A DNA stretch of 64,000 nucleotides from Panicum virgatum (GCF_016808335.1 NC_053149.1:19874733-19938732), one strand, 5' to 3'; counted from the stretch's first letter, positions 35,864 to 46,810 are shown. A program made the numbers and translations. Notes: generated by a model not told the origin, from the sequence alone.

Positions 35864-37745
35864 AGGTAGCAGGACGTAAGTAGTGTTGTCCCTTCTCTCT
35901 CTTCTCAGGTTGAAGATCTTCTCGTTATTTCATTTCTTTCAGGTCGCGTCTTGCTTCAAGTGTATTTTTTCCCTGACCATAAGTACCAAGGAAACCTAGT
36001 ACATTCACGCAAAGATTCTTTGTCCGGTGCATGACGTCAATTGCATTGCGGACCTCCAAGACTTCCCAATAAGGTAGCTCCCACAATATTGACTTCTTCT
36101 TCCACATCGGTGCATGGTCGTTTTCATCATTCGGAACTGGTTGGCTGCCGCAACCCTTTCCGAACACTACATGAACATCCTTTATCATCGAGAAAACATG
36201 CTTCCCGTCACGAAATATAGGCTTAGCACGAGTTTCCGGTTCCCCTTTGAAATGTTTTCCTTTCCTTCTCAAGGGGTGTTTGAGGGGAAGAAATCGACGA
36301 TGGCCCATATAGACGACCTTCCGAGAATTTTTCAAGTACAAGCTGTCGGTTTCATCTAAGCAATGGGTGCAGGCCTGATATCCCTTGTTCGACTGCCCAG
36401 ACAGGTTGCTAAGTGTAGGCCAATCGTTGATGGTTATGAAAAGCAATGCTCGGAGGTCAAAATTCTCTTGTTTGTACTCGTCCCACACACGTACACCTTC
36501 TGGCTTCCACAACAATAAAAGCTCATCAACCAACGGTCTTAGGTACACATCAATATCGTTGCCAGGTTGCTTGGGGCCTTGGATAAGCGACGGCATCAAT
36601 ATATACTTCCTCTTCATGCATAGCCAAGAAGGAAGGTTAAACATACAAAGGGTCACAGGCCATGTACTGTGACTGCTCCCCCACTCACCGAATGGATTTA
36701 TTCCATCTGTACTTAAACCAAACCTTATGTTCCTTGGGTCGCTGTCAAAATCTGGGAATTGTCTATCCACGTTTCTCCACTGAGACCCATCTGTAGGGTG
36801 TCTCATCAGTTAATCTTGCTTACGCTCTTCTTTGTGCCACCGCATCAACTTAGCATTTGTTTTGTACCTGAACAAGCGCTTCAAATGTGGTATTATCGGG
36901 AAATACCACATCACCTTAGCCAGAACTTTTTTCCTTACGGGCTCACTGTGGACATCACTAGGATCATTTTGCCTGATCTTATACCGCTTTGCGTCACAGA
37001 TAGGACATGCATCCAGTTCCTCGTATTCACTGCGATAGAGGATACAATCATTAAGACATGCGTGAATCTTCTGTATGTCCAACCCAACAGGGCAAACAAC
37101 CTTTTTGGCTTCGTAAGTTGTTGGGGGCAGTTCGTTCCCTTTTGGAAGCATTTTCTTTACAAGTCCTAGTAGCTCCTCAAATCCCTTATCTGAAACACCA
37201 TTGGCTGCCTTCCACTGCAGCATTTCCAGAGTGGTGCCAACTTTTTTTAACCCCCGCTTGCAATCTGGATACAACATTTTACTGTGATCCTCTAACATCT
37301 TCTCAAACTTCTTTGACTCCTTCAAAGTTTCAGCGTCTCTGTGTGCATCGACTAAAACCTGACCTAGTTCGTTAGGTGGTTGTTGTTCTTCTGCAGCATT
37401 TGCTTCTGCCTCATGCATTAGTTCATCTTCAAAGACACCAGATTCATACAAGTGAGCCCAGTCTGGGATGTTATCATCATTATTATCTTCTTCATTGTCT
37501 TCCATCGGAACTCCAGGTTCACCGTGCTTGGTCCAAAGAGTATAGTTATCCATGAAATCCTTCTCAAAAAGGTGGACATGTAGAGTATGTCTTTTTTAGA
37601 ACTCCTTTTGATTTCTGCAAATGTGGCATGGACAGAACATGAAACCTTTCGATAACTTGTGGGTCTCAGCAGCAACGAGGAAAGTTTTAAGACCGTTAAT
37701 CCATGCCATTGTGCACCGCTGGCCGTACATCCATTGTCGATCCAT
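35864..37745 (-). pseudogene. CACTA tnp2 transposase, N-terminal and catalytic part
   Basis: Starts at ATG 37745 with MDRQWMYGQRCT, the transposase-associated zinc-binding domain (CPCHICRNQ). It passes an acidic linker and reaches the tnp2 domain: VPVRKKV-like KAMWYFP region, then RFGLSTDGINPFGEWGSSHS (about 36720), VYLRPLVDELLLLW, CTHCLDE and NAIDVMHRTKNLCVNVLGF. In-frame TAA codons occur at 37596-37598, 36810-36812 and 35925-35927, otherwise one frame is kept. The coding sequence is cut by the Gypsy insertion and resumes at 23729. In the family this protein binds the ends and cuts and joins DNA. It is inactive here. Confidence 0.88.
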
Positions 37746-37960
37746 CTACAAATAATATATTCTCGTTGGATAAGCAATTTCAGTCAGTGAAAAAGAACTT
37801 GACAATTTTGTAATAACAAACATTTTTATTACATCCAACACAATTTATTCAACAACACATAAGTCTTCAACCATCTACCATCTAGCATGATTTAGTCAAC
37901 AACACATACATAGATTGCATTCAAAAACTAACACAAACTTCCCAAAAACAAACATGCAAC

Positions 37961-38290
37961 TTAAAAATTCACACAACAACACATAGGTTTCCAACCGTCC
38001 TTGCGTGGGAATGCAGAATGCTCTGACGGATTTCTAGCTAGCGCAGAAGAAGATGGCGGAGCTGGAACCTCCAGGTTTGGTGGTGAAGAACCGTAACGCC
38101 GCAACAAATCCTCAAGATCAAACGGAGGTTCCTCGCCCCTTGCCACACATTCTCTAGATTCTTTTTTCAAATAACAGAGCGCTACCCTATGAAAAGCGCT
38201 AGGTTTCTTGCACCAATGACCTACTGGAGTTGTGCCCTTCTCTCCAGAAGGACAACGATCATCCCCACCGGCGCCACTCCCTCCACTGCT
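37961..38290 (-). other. Exon-like segment upstream of tnp2
   Basis: A minus-strand open stretch (TTPVGHWCKKPSAFHRVAL, then DLEDLLRRYGSSPPNLEVPA) lies just upstream of the tnp2 start. I do not recognise a domain. It may be a separate small exon or gene of the CACTA, and its boundaries are uncertain. Confidence 0.25.
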
Positions 38291-38500
38291 GAAGCCATAT
38301 TTTACTGGAAAATACTATTATTTTTGCAAATTGATTGAAAAAACTCTTACAATTACAATGCAAATATTAATTACTATTACAATTACAATGATCAGATTAA
38401 TTACTCTTACAAATAACAATGAAAACATATAAAAAAGATGAAGAATTACTCTCACAATTACAATTAAAATATGTACATCATTATATCCTCATATTCGAGT

Positions 38501-38751
38501 TTCACAGGCACTTACCATGAAGTCTGAAATGTAATCAAATTAGAGTTGCTATTGATGCATTAGTCATCATTGTGTGCCGTGTTATGTCACAGCTCTGTCT
38601 AAGCCCTTATTCTTCGTCGGTCCTGACCTCACCCTATCTACATAATGAAGAGTCTAGAAAGAGCTATGACAGAGCAGGCATAATGTGACTAATGCCGTAA
38701 TAGCAACACTAATTTATTTACATTTCACACTTGCTGGTAAGTGTCTGTGAA
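38501..38751. repeat. Long imperfect foldback inside CACTA 1
   Basis: The left arm starts TTCACAGGCACTTACCATG (38501). The reverse complement of the right arm is TTCACAGACACTTACCAGC, ending at 38751. Pairing continues for about 110 bases per arm with scattered mismatches (roughly 85 percent in the outer 75 bases), leaving a short loop near 38620-38640. A transcript would form a hairpin with the size of a plant small-RNA precursor. Confidence 0.75.
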
Positions 38752-38939
38752 CTACAATGCAAAATCACATTAATTCTCAATCAGAAAAACCTAAATAAAT
38801 TAATTGAAATAAATATCTAATTAATTAAAATAAATCCCTATATCTCTTAATTATTTTGACACCCTTCAGTTTCAGGCGAACACTCTTTTGATCAATATCC
38901 AGAAACCATCTAGAAGAAAAAAAACTTTATTTCAGAAAA

Positions 38940-39240
38940 TGTATATGTTGGTAACCTCGACCCTGCGGTGATGACACTGCCTTTCGGGGGGATACGGTGC
39001 GGTACAAGTACGTCGACAATAGGCCAGTCGCAACACCAATATTTTCAGTTGATAAGAACACAGCACTTGGCACAGGCAGCATGCTCGTTGATATGCTCTC
39101 AGTGCAACAACGGCCACGCTGACTGCGCCAAATGCTGTGTTCGGATTAATCGAAAATGTTGGTATTGCGACCAACCTATTGGCAATATCCTTATAGTGCA
39201 TCGTGTATCCTCGAAATGTAGTGCCATCACCGTCGAATGA
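38940..39240 (+). pseudogene. SINA-type RING finger fragment captured in CACTA 1
   Basis: A plus-strand frame, opposite to the transposon genes, reads CSQCNNGHADCAKCCVRINR then KCWYCDQPIGN. The spacing C-x2-C, H, C-x2-C, C-x2-C and the QCNNGH...CxxCPIG wording match plant SINA-like E3 ubiquitin ligases (C3HC4 RING). A degenerate KCSAITVE near the end could correspond to the CRAxEKV that follows the RING in these proteins. The substrate-binding domain is absent and the frame stops at 39240. It is probably a transduplicated exon fragment, not a working gene. Confidence 0.55.
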
Positions 39241-39244
39241 AGAT

Positions 39245-39904
39245 TAACGACGTATACTTGTTTCGAAATAAAGATTTTTTAAGCTTCTAGATGGTTTCAA
39301 TGTGAGCCTCAATAAATACATCACTAGAGTGTCAAAATAATCCATTCATAATACAAAAAAATCTATTATACTTCTTTCAATAATTGATTATAAAAAATTT
39401 ACTTTCCATATATGGTCATATATACAAGTAAATCACATGAACTCTCTAAACTCGTTCTAAAAATTTCCACTGTACACATATACTCATCTCATTCGAAAAA
39501 TTAAAAAATATACTACGGTCATTTCTAATATATAGAAAATGATTGAAATTATTTCTATAAATTATCCACATTCAACCTAGCCATAAAAGCTTCGCTCAAA
39601 TTGAAGTCAAGGGTTCTATATACCTCAAATCAATTAATAAATCAAAGAAATCATGCTCGTTCTCACTATTTCTAAAATCACAAATTCCTCTAACTATGGA
39701 GCATGAAACGAAGCATGAAGACAATCAATAAAGAGAGAATGAAGTTGCAAACCTTTGGCGCACTTGGATGACTAGAATACTCACTAAAACTAGAAAAAAT
39801 GGTGGCAACTCTCTAAGGAGAAGAACAACCCGAGCTCGAGCTGCTCTGGTGAAATGGCACTGGCTCGGGCTCGGGGAGGAAGAAGGCGCCAATTTATAGT
39901 GGGC
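39245..39904. other. AT-rich right part of CACTA 1
   Basis: No coding signal. It lies between the RING fragment and the right subterminal repeats. Confidence 0.4.
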
Positions 39905-40200
39905 GCATTAGTACCGGCTGGTGGCTCGAGCCGGTACTAACGCGCCACATTTAGTACCGGCTGGAGCCACCAGTCGGTACTAAGTTTCCTGGCGGCCATT
40001 TAGTACCGGCTGGTGGCTCCAGTCGGTACTAAATTGTCACTAGCTGTTGCAGGCGGATGTCGGGGCCTGTCGGTGGTGCACTTTAGTGCCGGCTGGAGCC
40101 ACCAACCGGTACTAATAGACTCTCATGGCCACTGTTCCTTTGGCCCGGTACTAAATTTGCACGTTAGTACCGGCCGAAGCCGTGACCGGTACTAACGGCC
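39905..40200. repeat. Right subterminal repeats of CACTA 1
   Basis: Inverted units of TTAGTACCGGCTGG and CCAGTCGGTACTAA, several copies. Confidence 0.75.
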
Positions 40201-40513
40201 GCGGACGAATGTGCATTTTTCTAGTAGTATTAAGAGCCTATATAAAATATGATTAACAAATTAAAAAAATTTCCTCAGTTAGATTTTATGAATATCTAAT
40301 AGTCTAAACTAACTCAAGAGTGCCCGTGACAAATAAATATCTAATTTTGGAATTAAGACATTAAAGAATTAGGATGTGACCAAAGTGCCCATGATGAGTA
40401 TGATTAGAAACAGATAAATTTAAAATTAGAAAAATATGAAAATTAGGACTTTTCTAAACTAACTCAAAAGTCTATATAATTAATAAATATCTAATTTTGG
40501 AAGTAAATATTAA

Positions 40514-41146
40514 AGGCACGCTCCATAATGGAGTTTCAAGGAAGATAGCTCAAGAAATGGGGGTGCATCAGCAGACAGTACAGCGTATATGGCAAGATGG
40601 GCAGGAAGGAGGTGTCAACAATGTGGTCAGCAAGAAACCAAAAAAATTGTGGATGTAAGAGAATTGAGATCAGTCCTGAAGTCATCAAAGGAGTGCCTCT
40701 TCGTCAGAGGACAAGTATGCAAGATTTAGCACGTGCCATAGGTGTCTCCAAGAGCACGGTGCACGCACGGTTGGAGGAAAAGCAAGTAAGACGCCACTCT
40801 AATTCCATCAAATCCTACTTGACACCCGCAAACAAGAAAGCTCGTGTACAGTTTGCCATCTCCATGATTGATCCCAGGAAGCCTCATCAGCCTACTTTCA
40901 TAGATATGTATAATATGGTGCATATCGATGAGAAGTGGTTTTATAGGACAAATAAGGTCCACAGAAGTTTTACTTGGCTGCTGGGGAGCATGAACGAGCG
41001 AACTGCAAAAAGCAAAAACTTCATTGAGAAAGTGATGTTTCTGTGTGCAACAGCTGGACCAAGATATGATGACGATGGCAATATGGGCTTTCAATTTCCA
41101 AGAGGAAGCAAAGAGGGACAGTCCTAACAGGCTTAAGGGTACATTT
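40514..41146 (+). pseudogene. Mariner-like (plant MLE) transposase fragment, copy 1
   Basis: The frame 40597-41127 (176 codons) covers a helix-turn-helix region (SMQDLARAIGVSKSTVHARL) and the first catalytic Asp in HIDEKWFYRTN (Asp codon 40927-40929). Compared with copy 2 (52773-53897) it has an internal 27-base loss near 41083 between ATATG repeats. Homology stops at about 41146, so the second and third catalytic residues are missing. The 5' end is not defined, and no terminal inverted repeats were seen. It ends about 120 bases upstream of the dirigent TATA box. Confidence 0.8.
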
Positions 41147-41153
41147 TTCATAC

Positions 41154-41159
41154 ACGTGT
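41154..41159 (+). promoter_or_regulatory. G-box upstream of the dirigent gene
   Basis: CACGTG, about 110 bases upstream of the TATA box, immediately after the mariner fragment ends. It matches the core bound by plant bHLH/bZIP factors. Whether it is used is unknown. Confidence 0.35.
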
Positions 41160-41267
41160 TCGATCCGTCAAATTTTCTTCAAGGCCTTAGTATCCAATTC
41201 GTCAATAATTCAACATCAGCTGCTTGAGAATTGCTCGCCAGTCCATCCTGGCTGCAGGCCTGCAGTG

Positions 41268-41275
41268 TATAAAAA
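41268..41275 (+). promoter_or_regulatory. TATA box of the dirigent gene
   Basis: TATAAAAA, 79 bases before the ATG at 41355. Confidence 0.7.
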
Positions 41276-41354
41276 GCTCCTGCTACCTCCTCGCGTCAAT
41301 AAGCTTAAGCCAAGTAAGGAACTGCAGCAATCAGGTAGCAACCGATCGGTGTCC

Positions 41355-41966
41355 ATGGCGGCCACGAGTGCTCCCGAGAGCCTGCTGCTCTGCTTGACAG
41401 CAGTCGCCTTTCTTCACCACCTCCAGTGTCAGTACCCGGCTGCAGCTGCAACATCGCTCAGGAAAAATTGGAGCAGCGACGGCGGCAACGAGAGGACCCT
41501 CAACATCACGCTGTACCAGCAGGAGACCATCAACAAGACCGCGTACATCGTCGTCGACGGCGTGGCCGGCGCGGGCGTCAGCTTGATCACTGCGCCGTTC
41601 GGCACCATCTACGTCTTCCGCGACGACCTCACGGTGCGCGCCGACAGGGCCTCCCCGGTGGCCGGCGTTGCAGAGGGGAGCTCCATCATCACCAGCCTCG
41701 ACGGGCTGCAGATCGTGTCGCTGAGCAAGGTCACCATAGACCACCGCGGCTACCGGGGCTCCGTGTCGGTCCTCGGGGGCACCCACAGCACCAATCCGTC
41801 CGAATCCCCCGTGGTGGGTGGCACCGGCGACTTCGCGTACGCGCTGGGCTACATCCGGTCGTCGCCGGTGGACCTGCAGGGAAGAAAGATGACGTACAAG
41901 GTGGAGCTTCACCTGTACTGGCCTCCGTACGCCCACTACGCTCCTGTTGCACACAAGCCTGTATAG
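41355..41966 (+). CDS. Dirigent protein
   Basis: 203 residues, single exon, ending TAG at 41964-41966. Dirigent proteins are secreted eight-stranded beta-barrels that bind phenoxy radicals and guide stereoselective coupling in lignan or lignin-type pathways. A hydrophobic signal peptide (SLLLCLTAVAFLHHLQC) is followed by NITLYQQETINKTAYIVVDG, FGTIYVFRDDLTV and the family signature SPVVGGTGDFAYALGYIRSS, with YKVELHLYWP near the end. Two N-glycosylation sequons (NITL, NKTA) are present. The length is normal for a standalone dirigent. An upstream in-frame start at 41265 overlaps the TATA box and is rejected. The gene sits between a mariner fragment and an LTR element, yet looks intact. Confidence 0.92.
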   Translation: MAATSAPESLLLCLTAVAFLHHLQCQYPAAAATSLRKNWSSDGGNERTLNITLYQQETINKTAYIVVDGVAGAGVSLITAPFGTIYVFRDDLTVRADRASPVAGVAEGSSIITSLDGLQIVSLSKVTIDHRGYRGSVSVLGGTHSTNPSESPVVGGTGDFAYALGYIRSSPVDLQGRKMTYKVELHLYWPPYAHYAPVAHKPV

Positions 41967-42133
41967 GTATCACTATCAGTCTATAGACTATAGTATACGT
42001 GATATACGCATCATCTACGCCGTTCTCAATAAGCTTCCTGGTCCTATTGTATTTTCTAAGTATATTTGTATGAGTATACAATTTGATAGTAGCACTATAC
42101 GGTGGTGTATTTTTCTTCTATTTTTTGGGATCA

Positions 42134-42139
42134 AATAAA
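42134..42139 (+). terminator. Poly(A) signal of the dirigent gene
   Basis: AATAAA about 170 bases after the stop codon. Confidence 0.5.
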
Positions 42140-42337
42140 GGAGCAGCGTGAGCGTGTTTTTTTCCCTTTTTTTTGTACCACGTACATTATAAATATAAAA
42201 ACAAGCGGTAGAAGTTGATCTGAAAACAGGGTTTGGTGCGGTGCGGAGGTGCAGTAAACGGTAAACCGATACGATGCGTAGGTACGACAGCGTGGCGTTG
42301 GACCAGCTGTGTGGTGGATCAGCTTCGCTCTGCACCC

Positions 42338-42613
42338 TGTGACGATCCTAGGGACCGACACAGGATAACTAGAGGGGTTGCCGGCGTACACACACGGCGA
42401 GGAGCACGGCGGCGCCGTCTCAAGCAGGAACGGAGGAAGAAGGGCTCAGCAGTGCCGGCTGTAGATAATTGTTCATCGATGATTCCATTCAGATGATACT
42501 ACAGATACATATAGTTGGTACATGGGCGCAGCCCAGTAAGGTGAAAGGCACGCAGGCCCAGTACTAAACCCGATCAGCTATTCCTATGGTGGCCCAAGAC
42601 CCAGGTCATGACA
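42338..42613 (-). repeat. 3' LTR (in minus orientation), 276 bp
   Basis: Nearly identical to 45736-46026. The differences include an ATCAGCG insertion and a GTCAG insertion in the other copy. Confidence 0.88.
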
Positions 42614-42730
42614 TTCTCCTCCCCTTAAGCAACAGCCTGCCCTCAAGCTGTGAGACACTCATTTGCCAGATAATTATCAGATATTGGACATAGCAAAAGT
42701 AATGAAATTTGTTGTCCTTGCTTGATCAAG

Positions 42731-45463
42731 TCATCCGGGGTCATCAATCACCAGATAATAGAAGTGAGGCATGAAGATTAGGCTGCCAGCAACTCGTAGT
42801 CTTGAACCTTTACTTTGTGTCGTATGCACAGACATGTATTGCAGGCAATTGAAAAGACCAACAGAACATATAGCACTTGACAGAATACCTCCCTCCAAAC
42901 TGTTACCAGATGCTTTGGTCAGTTGCTTCATAGGTAGCTCCAGACGAAGAATATCATCAGTGTCACCACGATAAATGAGATATCCAGATAATAATGCATC
43001 GAGGCAATATAACAAGAGATATAATCACCACAGAATATGCATAGCCTTCAGAGAATTTGAGTGCAGAGTGGTGTCATTTTCACTCGCTGCATCTGCAGTT
43101 GTGTTTCCATACAGATTACCTTGACTGCTACCTGGATCCCATGAGATAAGTTGTTGTAGAGCCATAGTTACATCTGTTTGCTCAGGCTTGACCATTAGCT
43201 GACCTACCAGACTTGCAGGAAAAGCCCAGCAGTGTATCTTCTGAAGTGCACATACCATTCTCATGAGTTCCTGTGAAAGCTCCACAGCAAAGGCATATCC
43301 CAGTAGCTGTTGCATTGCCTTGAAACAGATTGGTCGCAAGTCATTGCACTTTACCCATTGTGCAATATCAACTAGATCCCACCAGATCAGTTGCTGATTG
43401 GTTATAGTTTCAGACCAAATCACAGCACTGAGTTGCAAATACTAAGGTACCTTTGTCTGGCCAGAAATCCCATCTGTAATAAGCTCACCATTGCACCTGT
43501 AAAGCTGTGCAATATCAGTTCTATCATCTGAGCTATACTCCCCACTAGTTGGCCTTGACCACTTGAGAATTAGTCTTGTTCGCTCAGATTCCCTCTGAAC
43601 CATAGAATCATTGCACCATGCAAACAAAAGATATAGGCCAACTATAATGTGCAAGATCTTTTCATCATCTGAGAACAATCTGATGTGAACCCCAACAATG
43701 AGAAGTGGACTATTTAACTTTAGAGTACCACCTTGAACTTGTAAAGAAGCAGTAGATGGATAGGCAAAATATGGTAAACCATCTAACTGAATTACTTCAA
43801 AGCTAGCCATAGAGATGTGTGCTGCTGACAAGTTAGTGTTGCTTCCCACACCAATGCAACTGAGCTGAATCTGAGTAAGGCAGTCATGATGACAGACACA
43901 ATTTCTAGCATATGATAGAAGATATATGATACTTGCCACACCCATACAAATTAAGGCACACTCATATGCAGAATATGACCATGGAAGTATAGCTTGTACT
44001 CCAAATGGATAGCACAGAAGTAACACTTGCCATGACACCTTGCCAAATGCCACATGATGCAATACCAAAAGCTGAAATACCACATATCTCTTATATTTAT
44101 GTAGTGGCCCGGATTTCTGAATACAGATTAACATCATTGTTCTTCTCACCATAAGAGAATGGAAAGGAATGATAGTCAATGCACATAGCAAATTAACATC
44201 AGGAACAATGCTGAACTGTGACAGTGAAATGCCTTTCCCTTTAATTGCATCAATTTGCATTGTAGTTCCATTTAATTCAAGCCCAAGCTGCAAGCACTCG
44301 TTACTGATATCACAAATTAAAGGTTTCACCATGGATTCATTGACTCTGCACAATATCATGGTATGGACAGTGAAGGACGGCCAAGGTATTGGCCTATGTT
44401 TCCTAGTAACTTCATCACAACTGATACACAGCCAAAGGCTAAAACATATCTGAGGAGTAAAATTTCCCTTTAGACTATCAGCTTTTATATAGACTACTGG
44501 CCATGGGGGCTTTGGCGATATGTTAACTGTCTCAGCATTCAGAATGTCTGACTTTGGTCCACTGTCAAGTATGGTAGCAGGCAACAGTTCTAACAAGACT
44601 GGATTAAGCAGAACCTTTCCTTCCAACACATTTTGTTGAGCATGAATTTTTGTGGCCAGAAATGAATACTTCACATCAATCGAGTAGGCAAGGGTGGAAT
44701 TTGTGATGTACCTATGCCACATACTCTCGCATGAGAAGCCCTTGTTGATGTCCAGTGGTGAAGTAGCCGTGGGATGAAACAAGGTCAGTGGATCAGTCCA
44801 GGTGATGGCGGTGGTGATGATGCTCACGGTCTTGACCATTTCAATATTGCTGTTGAGGCAAGCTTCCGAACACTTTGTGGGCGAGGTTGTTACTAACTCC
44901 TCCTGCATACTCGGAGTAGATGTTGCCGGTGTAGGTGTTGGTGACGTACTCGCAGCAGGCACCAACGGAGCTGGTGCTGCGGCCGACGCAGATGTATCTG
45001 ATGACAAGGTTGATGAAGTGGCTGGCACAGCGCTCACGTCGTGGATGATGCAATACGTCGAACACTTGGCGGGTGTGGTGGTGAAGACCTCCTCTTCTGC
45101 AACCAGGTCGGCTCGTGCTGTTGTGGATGTCAGCGTTGCAGTCACGGGCGCGGAAGCGTGCTTGTCGCTGGTGGGGCGGAGCGCCGATGATGCTGGCGAT
45201 GTAGTGGTGGATGCGGTCGACGATGTAGTGAATGTCGATTTGGGCGTCGTGGTGGCGATGGAGGCCGAGGCGGCGGCCGTCGAGGGCGGCGGGGTGGTGG
45301 AGGACGCCGGCGAGCTGCGGAAGGCCGAGGGCGCCGGTGATGGTGTCGCCGGCACCACCGATGTGGTGGTGTACAGCTCGTCCACCCGATGGCGTCTGCG
45401 CTCCATCTCGCATCGCATCCTGGCGAGCTCGAAGGCGGCGACGATACTCTTAACGGTGGTCAT
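42731..45463 (-). CDS. Unknown 910-codon frame of the LTR element
   Basis: One minus-strand frame stays open from ATG 45463 to the stop at 42731-42733, apart from two stops (TAG 43442-43444 and TGA 43025-43027). The first uninterrupted part is 673 residues. It begins MTTVKSIVAAFELARMRCEM followed by RRRHRVDEL (basic, helical). Next come about 190 residues rich in Thr, Ser, Ala and Pro, then a long Cys-, Leu- and Ile-rich part with short motifs such as SPKPPWPVVYIKA. No gag, zinc-knuckle or polymerase motif is visible. The length of the frame argues that it once encoded a protein. The function is unknown, and an env-like or structural role is only speculation. Part of the opposite strand is open too (44802-45506), so composition contributes. 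Confidence 0.5.
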
Positions 45464-45735
45464 CGCGGTTGGCAGCAGCTGGCGAGGGAGATGGCGCGAC
45501 GGCTGATATGCGGCGGTGGCGGTGGTGATTGGTTAGGGTTTGCGAATTTGGGGATTTGAGTGGTAGGTAATGGCTCCAAGATCAAATCCTTGCAAATTCA
45601 AGGTCTCCACGTCTGGGATTTACAGGATTTGAAAGCGATTTGAAGAAAAAAAATTCTTCGATTCGTTCCCAAATCACACACCAACTCCGGCGGGACTCGA
45701 AGAAATTCGCGAAGGAAATGGCTCTCATAACCAGA

Positions 45736-46026
45736 TGTGACGATCCTAGGGACCGACACAGGATAACTAGAGGGGTTGCCGGCGTACACACACGGCGAGG
45801 AGCACGGCAGCGCCGTCTCAAGCAGGAACGAAGTTGGAAGAAGGGCTCGGCAGTGCCGGTTGTAGATAATTGTTCATCGATGATTCCATTCAGATGATAC
45901 TACAGATACATATAGTTGGTACATGGGCGCAGCCCAGTAAGGTGAAAGGCACGCAGGCCCAGTACTAAACCCGATCAGCGATCAGCTATTCCTATGGTGG
46001 CCCAAGACCCCGGTCAGGTCATGACA
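45736..46026 (-). repeat. 5' LTR (in minus orientation), 291 bp
   Basis: Partner of 42338-42613. Confidence 0.88.
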
Positions 46027-46137
46027 CACCCATTGCCGGCGGCGCAGTGCAAGCTAGAATGGCAACGGATCTAAACCCACTGCATTTTGCCGTCCCAAAC
46101 CTAAACTAATAAAAAATATCTATCTGAATCCATTAAA

Positions 46138-46173
46138 TGGGGGGTGCATCAGCAGCAGACAGTATAGCGCATA
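46138..46173 (+). pseudogene. Mariner copy 2, 5' piece
   Basis: GGGGGTGCATCAGCAG...CAGACAGTATAGCGCATA matches copy 1 at 40557-40594. The match stops exactly at the hAT insertion and resumes at 52766. Confidence 0.7.
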
Positions 46174-46810
46174 GCCCCGGCCCTGAGGGGGTCGGGCGGG
46201 GCGGTCGCCCGGGCCTCCGATTCCTAGGGCCTCGTTTGTATACATCCATTCGTATAGCTAGAGAATTACTCGTGTATCGTTCCCTGTTCCGGCGAGGCCA
46301 CATCTCCTTGTCGTTGGATTGGATCATCTTTGCGGAGCCAGGGAGAGAGACGCTCAAGTCACTGCTCACGCTGACGCCAGGCGCACATCACGAGTGTGCG
46401 GCTGGCTGCCGGGCGCTGGCGACTTGCGGACGTCTAACACATCAAGCTTGCGTATGGAAGTCTATTCACCAAGAACGCTGTCTCGGCGTCTCCTTGCCTC
46501 CCTGACACCCTGTGAATTGTGATCTTGACATCTTGTTGCCTGCCGTCGTCTGACGTTACTCCCTGAGTTCATCTTTGCCTTTTGGATCAGCAATCAGCTA
46601 CACGTATCTCCCGTCTCTAATTCTTTAGTCATATATGTTATTTGTTTAAGTTTTCAGCACAGCACAACACACCTTACATCAAGGAGGAAGGGTTTTTGCC
46701 ATTGATATCGCCATGATACGAAAAAATTGGATGAGCTTGATATTGATGGTTGAAACCATCCTCCTAAAAATGTTAAAAGAAACGTTTTGTAACAACAACT
46801 CAATAATTTC

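Larger units (their letters stand above)
15995..40229 (-). mobile_element. CACTA (En/Spm) transposon, 24 kb, coding on minus
   Basis: Left end CACTGCTAGAAAA. The right end in reverse complement is TACTACTAGAAAA. Both are flanked by TTA (15992-15994 and 40230-40232), a 3-bp TSD as expected for CACTA. Subterminal arrays of TAGTACCGG-type inverted repeats lie at 16010-16235 and 39905-40200. The minus strand encodes a tnp2 transposase (37745 to 22452) and a second protein with a C48-peptidase-like end (20045 to 16516), the usual CACTA gene order. A Gypsy element (23730-35863) splits tnp2. A third subterminal-type array at 21605-21805 suggests a composite origin. Stops and frameshifts make it non-functional. 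Confidence 0.8.
14211..40513 (+). mobile_element. Helitron-like sequence split by LINE and CACTA inserts
   Basis: A possible 5' end TCTAGCTATGTATTATACAG begins at 14211 after an A. Removing the LINE-like insert (14235-15510 with one TSD copy) joins it to AGAAGTGTTAAAATAAGCC at 15511. That resembles the minus-strand Helitron-like sequence near 4490-4658. AT-rich DNA at 15600-15994 and at 40233-40513 shares long similar stretches such as ATCTAATAGTCTAAACTAAC, so both flanks of the CACTA belong to one repeat family. No 3' CTAG hairpin was identified, so the right end is only where mariner-like sequence begins. Confidence 0.35.
42338..46026 (-). mobile_element. Non-autonomous LTR retrotransposon with an unknown ORF
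   Basis: Two direct LTR copies (42338-42613 and 45736-46026) start TGTGACGATCC and end GTCATGACA. The whole is flanked by a perfect TSD CACCC (42333-42337 and 46027-46031). On the minus strand a PBS-like sequence follows the 5' LTR (plus 45720-45735, GGCTCTCATAACCAGA, close to the initiator tRNA-Met end). A polypurine tract precedes the 3' LTR (plus 42614-42630). The interior encodes no RT, RNase H, integrase, protease or zinc knuckle that I can see, only the long unknown frame. It must have depended on another element's enzymes. Confidence 0.85.

Noticed and set aside
41265..41354. Upstream in-frame start for the dirigent gene
   Set aside because: It overlaps the TATA box and would bury the signal peptide.
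44802..45506. 234-codon plus ORF opposite the unknown LTR-element frame
   Set aside because: Probably a shadow of the Thr/Ala-rich minus frame; the minus frame is far longer and matches the PBS/PPT orientation.
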